From: Gammaproteobacteria bacterium
Lineage (GTDB): Bacteria > Pseudomonadota > Gammaproteobacteria > Ga0077554 > Ga007554
DNA: 64,000 nucleotides
Direction: 5' to 3'
Assembly: GCA_040183005.1 (NCBI GenBank)
Contig: JAMPIW010000007.1
Coordinates: 62,001-126,000 of the forward strand
Each line of letters begins with the position of its first letter. Position 1 is the first letter of the stretch. This document shows, piece by piece, positions 9,746 through 16,711 of this stretch. The notes under the pieces were generated by a model. It worked only from the letters and a program-made list of their open reading frames with translations. It was not told the origin of the DNA and made no database searches. Position numbers and translations under genes: made by a program.

Positions 9746-10780
9746 TTACCTCGTCAGAAAAGGTACATAGCCTTCCATCTCACCACGGATAGTTCTTGCC
9801 ATGAACCGCGCCTGGAGTTGGGGCAACAGGCCGATAGGAACTTTTGTTTCCAGGAGGGGGTGAGCAATTTGTTCTTGTTTACGTTCTTGATAGGCTATAA
9901 CAACGGTTTTTCGAGCGTCATCACCGAGATAAACCGCGCCTCCTTCTCGCTCCAGAAAATCTTTGGCGCTGATTTGGGCGCGATTGATGAGCGTAAGTGC
10001 AAGGCGATCCGCCAAAATGGCACGAAACTCTTCCATCAAGTCGAGGGCTAGCGCCGCCCTGCCCGGCCTTACGGCATGCAGAAACCCCAGCTGAGGATCA
10101 AGGCCGACAGACTCCAGGGCTGAACGGCAATCGTTCATTGTCATTGAGTAAAGAAACGACAGCAACGCATTAAACCGATCCCGGGGTGGCCGACGTGAGC
10201 GGCCATTCATGGTAAAAGCTTCCCGCGCATCCGTGCGCAGGAGGCAATGCAGGGAAGAAAAATACACCTTCGCTGAATCGCCCTCGATGCCGCGCACCAC
10301 GTCCAAATCACCCGAGATGGCAAGGTTTCGTAAGGACCCTGCAAGAGAATCAGCAGCACGGCTCAATTGCTGCTGGTCTGCAACGTTACCCGCTTCGCGC
10401 GCGCCCCGCATTAGCACCTGCCGGGCATTTTTTATTTTTCCGGCAATCACGGCGCGCGACACATCAACAGCAAACCCTGAGTTTTCGGAGGCGCGATGCT
10501 GGGCCTGACGCAGCAGGATATTCCCGCTCACGGCCCCTTCCAGTCGCGCCTTAAAGCGCCCGTTGCGATCCAGTAAGACAATACTGATACCCTCATCCGC
10601 ACAGCGGTGCATGATCGCGGGAGACAACATGACGTCACCAAAGCACACCACCGCTCCGATATGATGCAACGGCGCCTGCATTTTCTTTTCGCGCTCCACG
10701 TCGATACGAATGGTATCGTTCTCCAGATGCAGGTAGGCGTTTGGTGTCATAACGTAAAGCGTATTGAGGATTTGTTGCAT
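9746..10780 (-). CDS. cas1: CRISPR-associated integrase Cas1 (type I-C)
   Basis: The product is 344 residues, the usual size. The conserved metal-binding residues are visible: Glu in RGIEGDSAKVYF, His in LGFLHAVRPGRAALALDLME, and acidic residues in that same segment. Cas1 with Cas2 inserts new spacers at the leader end. The start is preceded by AGGAG with good spacing. The first 20 bases of this gene and the region just upstream are duplicated 1060 bp away (11821-11933), so the cas4/cas1 junction was rearranged; the cas1 gene itself is intact. Confidence 0.97.
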   Translation of the reverse strand: MQQILNTLYVMTPNAYLHLENDTIRIDVEREKKMQAPLHHIGAVVCFGDVMLSPAIMHRCADEGISIVLLDRNGRFKARLEGAVSGNILLRQAQHRASENSGFAVDVSRAVIAGKIKNARQVLMRGAREAGNVADQQQLSRAADSLAGSLRNLAISGDLDVVRGIEGDSAKVYFSSLHCLLRTDAREAFTMNGRSRRPPRDRFNALLSFLYSMTMNDCRSALESVGLDPQLGFLHAVRPGRAALALDLMEEFRAILADRLALTLINRAQISAKDFLEREGGAVYLGDDARKTVVIAYQERKQEQIAHPLLETKVPIGLLPQLQARFMARTIRGEMEGYVPFLTR

Positions 10781-10873
10781 AGAGCTCCTATTGAGAGTTT
10801 GGCAATGTCATGTGTCACACTTCATCAGGCTCAAACAGCCCACTTCTCAGGTTATGTATTTTCCTGGTGGCGG
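10761..10873 (-). repeat. Direct repeat copy A: duplicated cas4-3'/cas1-5' junction
   Basis: This 113-bp stretch matches 11821-11933 with only four mismatches seen by eye (10800, 10803, 10852, 10863). It covers the cas1 start codon and first codons, the intergenic AGGAG region, and the last codons of a cas4 gene (ending RSGLFEPDEV). The two copies are exactly 1060 bp apart and bracket the MNT-HEPN pair. Confidence 0.9.
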
Positions 10874-11009
10874 AAGTTTTCAGGATTTGAATCAAGGTAC
10901 GTATGGCCGCAACGGTAAAATCTCCTTTCAGATAAATTAGCCCACAACGGCGCGGACAGGAGGTGTGTTGGTTAAGCGCAGATATGGGAATGGGTTCAAC
11001 GTCAACCAC
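10815..11009 (-). pseudogene. Internally deleted second cas4 (64-residue remnant)
   Basis: A GTG-started frame of 64 codons with AGGGA upstream. Residues 1-30 (with PISALNQHTSCPRRCGLIY) match the N-terminus of Cas4 proteins, including the first iron-sulfur Cys region. The rest (TVAAIRT... then KIHNLRSGLFEPDEV) matches the C-terminus of the intact cas4 at 11875. About 140 residues are missing, including the RecB-like nuclease core and the C-terminal Cys cluster. The N-terminal half is clearly diverged from the intact cas4, while the last 15 residues are nearly identical, so the remnant probably came from a different cas4 and had its 3' end homogenised or duplicated. The frame stays open across the deletion, so a short protein could still be made; the nuclease function is lost. 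Confidence 0.8.
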
Positions 11010-11019
11010 GGGTCTTTCC

Positions 11020-11409
11020 CTATACGGCGATCATCTGTTCGACATGGGCCAGCAATACACGCACGTTCTCGACCTCCTCGGCGCGGTTAATAGGCTCATC
11101 CAGCTCGGTGACACCTTCTTCATAGCGCGCCTGAACCGCGAACATGGTGTACTGAACCAGTGGCCAAAATTTTTCAACCTCCGCCCCCTGGTTCTCCAAT
11201 AGGGTAAACAGTCGTGTCAGATCGTGCGTCATTGGATAGATGGCGTCTCGAGTACAGAGCCATGCCTTCAGCGCCTTTTCCACTGCTTGCTGGACGTGAA
11301 AGCCAAAAATTTCATCGGCAAATAACGGATTTTCCCGCATTCCGACGAGTGCGTTGAAGTCCTTATGCGCCATGCGCAACATGGAGCGGGCATGTTCAAG
11401 GTCGGCCAT
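11020..11409 (-). CDS. HEPN-domain protein, partner of the MNT nucleotidyltransferase
   Basis: The product is 129 residues. The segment FHVQQAVEKALKAWL followed by IYPMTHDLTRLFTLL is the signature of the HEPN family of helical proteins (Pfam HEPN, PF05168-like). Such proteins are encoded with MNT nucleotidyltransferases and many pairs act as toxin-antitoxin systems, the HEPN partner being an RNase in HepT-type cases. The classical R-x4-6-H RNase motif is not obvious here (RDAIYPMTH has seven residues between Arg and His), so toxicity is uncertain. Start 11409 was chosen for the strong AAGGGAGGG six bases upstream; an in-frame start at 11448 lies inside the MNT gene. It overlaps the MNT 3' end by 14 bases. 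Confidence 0.8.
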   Translation of the reverse strand: MADLEHARSMLRMAHKDFNALVGMRENPLFADEIFGFHVQQAVEKALKAWLCTRDAIYPMTHDLTRLFTLLENQGAEVEKFWPLVQYTMFAVQARYEEGVTELDEPINRAEEVENVRVLLAHVEQMIAV

Positions 11410-11743
11410 GAAGCACCCTCCCTTCACGATGAGCCCTTCCAACGACATGGTTCAAGGAATTTTTCCAGTGGTCGAATTCATCCCGGCTGTACAGGAGAAT
11501 ATCCTTGGAAATCGCCAGCCCCCTTAACGCCATGTACAAGCGTGCCGCTTCCTTGCGACGGCTGCGCTGGGGCGAAAACGGTTCTTTTTCCACCACGAGC
11601 AAGTCAACGTCGGAGTCAGGCCTTGCATCGCCCCGCGCGCGCGAGCCGAAGAGGATGATGGCTTCCGGGGCAACCTCGCGGACGATGGTTTCCACCATTT
11701 GCCGTAGCAGAGTTTCTTCGTTACTGGAATGGATTTTGGTCAT
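11396..11743 (-). CDS. MNT-type minimal nucleotidyltransferase
   Basis: The product is 115 residues, typical of minimal nucleotidyltransferases. The active-site motif GSRARGDARPDSDVDLLVV is complete: Gly-Ser, then the Asp-x-Asp that binds metal and nucleotide. In MntA-HepT pairs this enzyme is the antitoxin and adenylylates the HEPN toxin. The start has an excellent ribosome site, AAGGAGG, seven bases upstream. A 21-bp palindrome lies 46 bases upstream of the start and may be its operator. The pair sits between cas4 and cas1 in the same orientation, bracketed by 113-bp direct repeats, so it looks like an insertion in the cas operon. Confidence 0.85.
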   Translation of the reverse strand: MTKIHSSNEETLLRQMVETIVREVAPEAIILFGSRARGDARPDSDVDLLVVEKEPFSPQRSRRKEAARLYMALRGLAISKDILLYSRDEFDHWKNSLNHVVGRAHREGRVLHGRP

Positions 11744-11840
11744 GTCGTTCCTCCTTATTATTCGTGCCTTTTGTGCAATCGTACACCTTTCGGTGGATTA
11801 TCCACCGAATGACATAGCGTGTATTGAGGATTTGTTGCAT
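11721..11840 (-). pseudogene. cas1 5' fragment left by the junction duplication
   Basis: The first seven codons (MQQILNT) and the ribosome site are identical to those of cas1; after 20 bases the sequence diverges and the frame stops after 39 codons, overlapping the start of the MNT gene. It shows that the intact cas4 was once followed directly by cas1 and that the MNT-HEPN block separates two copies of that junction. The 39-residue product is unlikely to do anything, but its translation could influence MNT translation. Confidence 0.75.
11789..11809. promoter_or_regulatory. 21-bp perfect palindrome upstream of MNT-HEPN (candidate operator)
   Basis: The arms TTCGGTGGAT and ATCCACCGAA flank a single central base. 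A perfect 10-bp dyad 46 bases before the MNT start suggests a binding site for a dimeric regulator, as in autoregulated toxin-antitoxin operons. No other copy was noticed in the window. Confidence 0.55.
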
Positions 11841-11933
11841 AGAGCTCCTATTGAGAGTTCGGTAATGTCATGTGTCACACTTCATCAGGCTCAAACAGCC
11901 CACTTCTCAGGTCATGTATTTTACTGGTGGCGG
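11821..11933 (-). repeat. Direct repeat copy B: duplicated cas4-3'/cas1-5' junction
   Basis: This copy includes the true 3' end of the intact cas4 and the aborted cas1 start. About 96 percent identical to 10761-10873. Together the two copies define a block of about 1.06 kb containing MNT, HEPN and the cas4 remnant. Confidence 0.9.
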
Positions 11934-12513
11934 CCACAGCTTCTGGTTGGCAAGTTTCTTTCAGCGAGCACTCCTTGCAGCGGGCATCATTAACGGGCGG
12001 GGGGAGTTTGCCGGATGCGAATAAGGTACGAATAGCCGCTACGGTTTCCTCAACTTGATAACGCAGGGTATCGGTGATTTCAACTTCACGGCGGCGGCGT
12101 GAGCTGTGATGATAAATCGCGCCACGATGAATCGCTTTGCCGGTCATCTCCTCCAGGCAGAGTGCTTGGGCAGCAAGTTGCAGATCGTCATGATGTTTCT
12201 GCCGCTTTGGCCCGTGTTTATACTCCACGGGATAAGGCGTGCCATCGGGTAAAAACTCCACAATATCGGCTTTGCCGACCAAGCCCAGGCGATCACAATA
12301 AAGCGGCAGGGCGCGTTCAGTACGCGCACCACCGTTTTCCGAAAACCCAGGATCATCCACCCGTTCATGTACGGCATTACCGCGCATGGTATGCACATTT
12401 TCAGCGAATGCCTGCTCTATGTGAATCAGCGCATACTGACGCGGACAATAGCTATAGTGCTGGAGGGCCGAGAGCATAATGGGTTCAATTCCCTGGCCGT
12501 CCATGCCAATCAT
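11875..12513 (-). CDS. cas4: CRISPR-associated exonuclease Cas4
   Basis: The product is 212 residues. It has the first Cys in YSYCPRQYALIH, the RecB-like nuclease core (GKADIVEF with the metal Asp, then VEYKHG as the E-x-K motif, then QLAAQALCLEE) and the C-terminal cluster CKECSLKETC that completes the 4Fe-4S site. Cas4 trims and selects PAM-containing pre-spacers for Cas1-Cas2, a standard member of I-C systems. The start ATG overlaps the hicA stop as ATGA, so its translation may depend on ribosomes finishing hicA. A second start three codons later is also possible. The gene ends inside a 113-bp direct repeat. Confidence 0.95.
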   Translation of the reverse strand: MIGMDGQGIEPIMLSALQHYSYCPRQYALIHIEQAFAENVHTMRGNAVHERVDDPGFSENGGARTERALPLYCDRLGLVGKADIVEFLPDGTPYPVEYKHGPKRQKHHDDLQLAAQALCLEEMTGKAIHRGAIYHHSSRRRREVEITDTLRYQVEETVAAIRTLFASGKLPPPVNDARCKECSLKETCQPEAVAATSKIHDLRSGLFEPDEV

Positions 12514-12752
12514 CCAAATAACCGTTGCAACAGTTCCTCGCGCGACACATGATGGTGTGCAGCCACATCGGCAAGAATCGCCGATAAGGTGCCGATGCGC
12601 AAAGGAACATGGTTAGGTATTGTTACGTGGTGCTGCACCGGAGAATCGCATGTGAGGCGGACATGACTACCGCTCTGGCGCGACACTCTGTAACCGAGTT
12701 TCTCCATTTTCATGATCAGTTCCGCACTCGTGAGGCCGCGCGGCAATCTCAT
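12510..12752 (-). CDS. hicA: HicA-type mRNA interferase toxin
   Basis: The product is 80 residues with the double-stranded-RNA-binding-like fold typical of HicA. Key features are LTSAELIMKMEKLGY, then SGSHVRL with the catalytic His, then HVTIPNHVPLRIGTL. HicA cleaves mRNA when not bound by HicB. Its start overlaps the hicB stop by four bases, and its stop overlaps the cas4 start by four bases. The frame is open upstream but the start at 12752 fits both family length and coupling. Finding it inside a cas operon, between cas7 and cas4, is unusual. Confidence 0.88.
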   Translation of the reverse strand: MRLPRGLTSAELIMKMEKLGYRVSRQSGSHVRLTCDSPVQHHVTIPNHVPLRIGTLSAILADVAAHHHVSREELLQRLFG

Positions 12753-12955
12753 ACGGCGATAACCTCTTCTCGTGTAAAGTGGAGGCGGATCATGCGCGGC
12801 TCTTTTCCTTCTTCGAAATGACAACGCACAGCATCCCGCACGCGCGCGTGAAGGGTTTCGATATCATCGGCTTCTGTAAAGATGGATTCGCCTAAAGCAC
12901 GCGCGGTATACCCCCCCTCTGGGGCGTTCTCAACTAAAAACAGGATTTCGTTCAT
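12749..12955 (-). CDS. hicB: HicB-like short antitoxin
   Basis: The product is 68 residues (MNEILFLVENAPEGGYTARALG...). It is the short HicB-type partner that usually precedes hicA; database entries of this kind are often mislabelled as an oxoisovalerate dehydrogenase subunit. It contains only the partial RNase-H-like fold that binds HicA and has no visible DNA-binding domain, so it may not autoregulate transcription. GAGGAG lies upstream; ATG at 12955 or GTG at 12958 could be the start. The 4-bp overlap with hicA is normal for this module. Confidence 0.8.
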   Translation of the reverse strand: MNEILFLVENAPEGGYTARALGESIFTEADDIETLHARVRDAVRCHFEEGKEPRMIRLHFTREEVIAV

Positions 12956-12985
12956 CACTATTCACTCCTCGTTTATATCTACACT

Positions 12986-13117
12986 TTAGCCTATTTTGCG
13001 TTCGAGCGTTATTCCCTTATGTGCCAGCGCATGGCCGAGTTTAGAAGCATACTTGAACACATAAAGCCTGCGCGTGGTCATCTTGGTGTGAGGGGTGGAC
13101 TGCGCGCCGATTTCCAT
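12986..13117 (-). CDS. Possible 43-residue small ORF between cas7 and hicB
   Basis: A short frame with ATG at 13117 and GGTGG eight bases upstream encodes a basic peptide (with RRLYVFKYASKLGHALAHKG). No family was recognised. It occupies most of the 195-bp gap between cas7 and hicB, and its composition looks plausible for a coding remnant, possibly the tail of a lost gene. It may equally be chance. Confidence 0.25.
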   Translation of the reverse strand: MEIGAQSTPHTKMTTRRLYVFKYASKLGHALAHKGITLERKIG

Positions 13118-13150
13118 ATTTTTACCACCCGCCAGCACAATATTCCTTCG

Positions 13151-13996
13151 TTAAAATCCATCAAGGATTTCTGGGGTCAATCCATTGAGCGGATCAAGCT
13201 TGATATTACCATCAGGCTGCACTGTTAGCGTACGGTGAACCTTGGCGGAGGAATACTGCCCTGATTTACTGTTATGCTGCCACCAGAGCACTTTTAGCAC
13301 TTCCATACTTCCTGCCGGTCTGGCGGATGACTCATCGTTTTCGAATATCTTCGGAAGCAACTGCTTGATCGCTCCAGCGTCGGCGTCGCTGAACCCTGTT
13401 CGTTCGGCCAACTGTGGATTCATACTACCGAAGAAAACGTAAACTCCCTTATCCACGCGGTGTTTCATGCCCATTGTGTCGGAGCCGCGCTTGCTGCCGT
13501 CTCCCTCGCCGCTAACACTTTTGGTGATCTGTGTGCTGCTGACATCGACTGGCTCTACGCTGAATGCAGACTGAACAGTGACGGGGCCACGAATGCCAAT
13601 GGACACGCCGCTATCTCCTTCGCTGTCCGCTTCTTTTTTGCCCTTCTTGTCAGCTTTGAACGCAAAAAGTTGACCAAATGCACGAACGTCAAACCATTGT
13701 TCGCAAGCCAGCTTCGCTGTTTCGCTTGAGCCAAGTTTTTTGCCAAGCGCTGCATCTGCTCTTGCTTTGAGGCTCTTGAAATCGTCTTTTTTTCGATCAT
13801 CAGACTGTACAAAAATACTTTGACCGCTCTCCAGCAGTCGATCTCTGAGCTTACGTTTAATGCAAACGTCAGTAATTTCACCATGCCCGTCATAGTCCGC
13901 GCGTGGGCGATTGCCGTTAAGCGGATCGCCGTTGGGGTTGGCGTGCGTGACGCGAAGGACAACGGCAAAGTCGATTTTGTTTTGTAATGTGCTCAT
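13151..13996 (-). CDS. cas7: Cas7 (Csd2), Cascade backbone subunit, type I-C
   Basis: The product is 281 residues starting MSTLQNKIDFAVVLRVTHANPNGDPLNGNRPR, the conserved N-terminus of Csd2/Cas7c. The start at 13996 was chosen for AAGGA seven bases upstream and the family N-terminus; the frame is open much further upstream inside cas8c. Several copies of Cas7 bind the crRNA spacer along the I-C Cascade. Ten bases separate it from cas8c. The C-terminal half keeps the family pattern (GMKHRVDKGVYVFFGSMNP, LKVLWWQHNSKSGQYSSAKV). Confidence 0.95.
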   Translation of the reverse strand: MSTLQNKIDFAVVLRVTHANPNGDPLNGNRPRADYDGHGEITDVCIKRKLRDRLLESGQSIFVQSDDRKKDDFKSLKARADAALGKKLGSSETAKLACEQWFDVRAFGQLFAFKADKKGKKEADSEGDSGVSIGIRGPVTVQSAFSVEPVDVSSTQITKSVSGEGDGSKRGSDTMGMKHRVDKGVYVFFGSMNPQLAERTGFSDADAGAIKQLLPKIFENDESSARPAGSMEVLKVLWWQHNSKSGQYSSAKVHRTLTVQPDGNIKLDPLNGLTPEILDGF

Positions 13997-14006
13997 GATG
14001 TTTTCC

Positions 14007-15983
14007 TTAAATGGTTTCGGTAGAGGTGGCTTCAGTATTCTCGTCTTGTTCCGTTTCAGGTTTTTCTCGGAGTTTTTGTCGCTGGCAGTGGTAGCCCAGT
14101 AAAAACTCCCCGGATAGCTTTCTTTCATCAATGAAGTCGTCGCCCTGAAACAAACAAATGACTTCATCAAGCTGCCTTTCCCTTGTATATAAAAATCCCG
14201 GCGCTCTTGAACGGAGGCGCGACTTGTAAGGCGCCAATGAAAGCTCAATATTTCGCCATGTCGGGTTCGGGTGGTCGGCGAAACGTTGCATGAGTTTTGC
14301 AGCCGATGTATCGCGTGACTCTTTTGTCATATCCAGCGCAAATTTCTCGATGTTTTCCGCAATCGCTAAAAGTCGGCCATACAAATAATCGCGTGTGGTT
14401 CGATTCAGTTCTAATGCCATTTGGTAACCCCTTTTTTTGTGATAACCCCTAGATAAAGCACAGGCAATGCCCAACACTTTTTCCCACTCATCCTCATACA
14501 TCTTGCCGTTGCGCTTTTTTCTTTCCATCCCTAATCTGTTGCAAGCCCTTCGGGTTACTGATTCAACCAAATCACGAGGAACTAATTGCCCATCAATAAT
14601 ACAGGGCAGTAAACGCTCCACTGTTGCATTGCGTAGCTTCTCGTTCAATCTGCGACCGAAGGCAGCTTCTGCAATATCCTTAGGCGCGGGTGCACCGATG
14701 AACTTCACTTCCTTGCCGAAGTCCTGGCCATAGTTTTGATACCAGGCATGATCTTTATGCCATGCTTCAATTCTCTCAAGAAATTCAGCGCAACCAGGTT
14801 CCCGATAGTAGGTCATCGCCATGCGACCGGGGGTGGCCGAATCCAGGCCCATCACCACAATCTCATTGGTGGAGCCGAGTTCTGCCCGATACCCGGCAAG
14901 GAGCTTTGCAAGTCGCTTACCAAAGGCTTGCCCTGCATCACCTTGAGGCACATGCTCAGGCACTTGTTCGGTTTCTGACTCATCTGTTGCAACACCAAAT
15001 AGCTCAAAAGAATTGTCCGTCGGGGCGGGTATCCTTTTGCCGGACACAGCCCACGCAACAATAGCTTGATCGCCATTTCGATATGCCTGTCGCGCAATCA
15101 GCCAACGCAAAGCGTTATGTGCTTTTTGTGTGACCTCGAAGCCCACCCCACATGCTTGGTCAGCATCAATAAATCTCCCGCGAAACGTAAAGCCGCTGGT
15201 GTCATTGGATGAAATGAATTTTGCTTTATCCGCGCCATGTCTGAGTTTGGCGGGATGTTGCTCTGCCAAATTCAGAATATCACCTGTGACCAAACAAAGC
15301 CCTTTGCTATCTTTTTGGCTGCTGTAGAAGCCAATCCAAGCATCCATCAAACCCTGATCTTTCCAAGTTTCCGGCAAAGGTTCACCAGGGATTTCCACTC
15401 GCCAACGAATGACTGCACCATCGGGGGAATTGCCGTTAGGCATGATGCCGAAAATCGCGGGCGCTTCTTTTTTGTCGCCTATCCACTCCGCCAGCAACTG
15501 TCCATCCTCATTGATGGGCAAGATTTTTTCTCGCACAAGATCGCCAACTAAATTCCCGTTCTGCACATAAGTTTGAATCGCGATTATTTTAGGATGCGTG
15601 AAAGATGAATTCGCCCAGTCGGACAAAAGAGATAGGTAAATCTTATGAGGTTCTGTTGGCTCGCCTGCAAACCCTGATGTTACCACACCGCCAAATTTGA
15701 GAAAGTCACCCGCGAGGTATTGCAGCTTGTCGCATAGTGGGTGATTGATGGGCTTGCTTCCAGCCCGACCAACAGATGCTTCTGTGCATGGCACAAGCGT
15801 CACGCCTTGCCCTTTTGGAATTACATTGGCACGTAAGAAACCACCTTTTCCGTCAATACTCACCTCGATGTGCGCTTGTTGGGAGGTATGGCATATTGGT
15901 TCCAGCGAAGTCCCGGTATTCGACAAGTCAGCTTGACCAGCACACTGCTCATAAGTCTCATAGAGTTTCTGAATCCAGCTCAT
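14007..15983 (-). CDS. cas8c: Cas8c (Csd1), large Cascade subunit, type I-C
   Basis: The product is 658 residues, at the long end for Csd1. The N-terminus ([13 protein letters not shown]), the segment [29 protein letters not shown] and the C-terminal part with [35 protein letters not shown] are characteristic. Cas8c recognises the PAM and starts R-loop formation; in I-C systems a small-subunit protein (Cas11c) is often made from an internal start in the 3' part of this gene. Its start overlaps the cas5 stop as ATGA. This gene defines the system as subtype I-C. Confidence 0.95.
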   Translation of the reverse strand: MSWIQKLYETYEQCAGQADLSNTGTSLEPICHTSQQAHIEVSIDGKGGFLRANVIPKGQGVTLVPCTEASVGRAGSKPINHPLCDKLQYLAGDFLKFGGVVTSGFAGEPTEPHKIYLSLLSDWANSSFTHPKIIAIQTYVQNGNLVGDLVREKILPINEDGQLLAEWIGDKKEAPAIFGIMPNGNSPDGAVIRWRVEIPGEPLPETWKDQGLMDAWIGFYSSQKDSKGLCLVTGDILNLAEQHPAKLRHGADKAKFISSNDTSGFTFRGRFIDADQACGVGFEVTQKAHNALRWLIARQAYRNGDQAIVAWAVSGKRIPAPTDNSFELFGVATDESETEQVPEHVPQGDAGQAFGKRLAKLLAGYRAELGSTNEIVVMGLDSATPGRMAMTYYREPGCAEFLERIEAWHKDHAWYQNYGQDFGKEVKFIGAPAPKDIAEAAFGRRLNEKLRNATVERLLPCIIDGQLVPRDLVESVTRRACNRLGMERKKRNGKMYEDEWEKVLGIACALSRGYHKKRGYQMALELNRTTRDYLYGRLLAIAENIEKFALDMTKESRDTSAAKLMQRFADHPNPTWRNIELSLAPYKSRLRSRAPGFLYTRERQLDEVICLFQGDDFIDERKLSGEFLLGYHCQRQKLREKPETEQDENTEATSTETI

Positions 15984-16711
15984 GTCAACTCCTCTAACGA
16001 CAAAGGCTCCTCATTTTCTACATCAAGAAGATTCTGCCCACGCTCAAATTTCTTCATGGTCATTTCCCTGACGAACTTACGAAGTTTGCAGTCCTCGGGG
16101 CGAGTAAATCGAATCACCCCATTCACCATCGTGGGTTGCCAAAAGCGAGTATGGAGATTGTTGTCACCAGTTTCATCGGGATAATCAAACCCGTGAAACA
16201 TGAGTCCGTAAGCAAGTTCACCATCATGATCGTAAGCCCCTTCCCCAGAACCAAACTTGCAAGCTTCGACATAGCCTTGGCAATCACGGGTGCCAAGAAA
16301 AATGTCTTGGCGACCGCCACGTTCCAGCATTCGCTTGGCGACGATGTGATGCTTGGATTCGTTGCGGTCTTCCACTAGTTCAGGCCGGTGCATATTCCAT
16401 TCAAAATGCGCTTTCACCTGATATTCAACATCCGACAGAAAAGTGTAGATCGCCAAGGTGTTGCCACCGCAATACTCCCGTGGCTTGGTGCCTTTGGTCT
16501 GAGTGCGAATGCGCTTCATCACCCGAACTTCGTCAATCACCCAAACAATGGTGGGCTTCCAGTAGATCGACTTGGCAACGCCCTTGAGAGCCTCGTAAGT
16601 CGGGATATGGTATGAACACTTCTCGCCGCCGATTTTTGTCAACGGGTCGGTGAACAGGGCAAATCGCCCCCACACCTTGAATTCAATGCTGCTTCTAGCT
16701 GGAACAGACAC
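15980..16711 (-). CDS. cas5: Cas5 (Cas5c/Cas5d), crRNA-processing Cascade subunit
   Basis: The product is 243 residues. In I-C systems Cas5 is the catalytic pre-crRNA endonuclease that replaces Cas6. The motif [16 protein letters not shown] contains the Lys-His pair reported as catalytic in this branch. The start is a GTG with a strong GGAGG six bases upstream, giving a 17-bp overlap with the cas3 end. It also overlaps cas8c by 4 bases, so cas3-cas5-cas8c are tightly coupled. Confidence 0.95.
   Translation of the reverse strand: MSVPARSSIEFKVWGRFALFTDPLTKIGGEKCSYHIPTYEALKGVAKSIYWKPTIVWVIDEVRVMKRIRTQTKGTKPREYCGGNTLAIYTFLSDVEYQVKAHFEWNMHRPELVEDRNESKHHIVAKRMLERGGRQDIFLGTRDCQGYVEACKFGSGEGAYDHDGELAYGLMFHGFDYPDETGDNNLHTRFWQPTMVNGVIRFTRPEDCKLRKFVREMTMKKFERGQNLLDVENEEPLSLEELT

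Noticed and set aside
13997-14248. N-terminal extension of cas7 into cas8c
   Set aside because: The family N-terminus MSTLQNKIDFAVVLRV and the AAGGA site fix the start at 13996.
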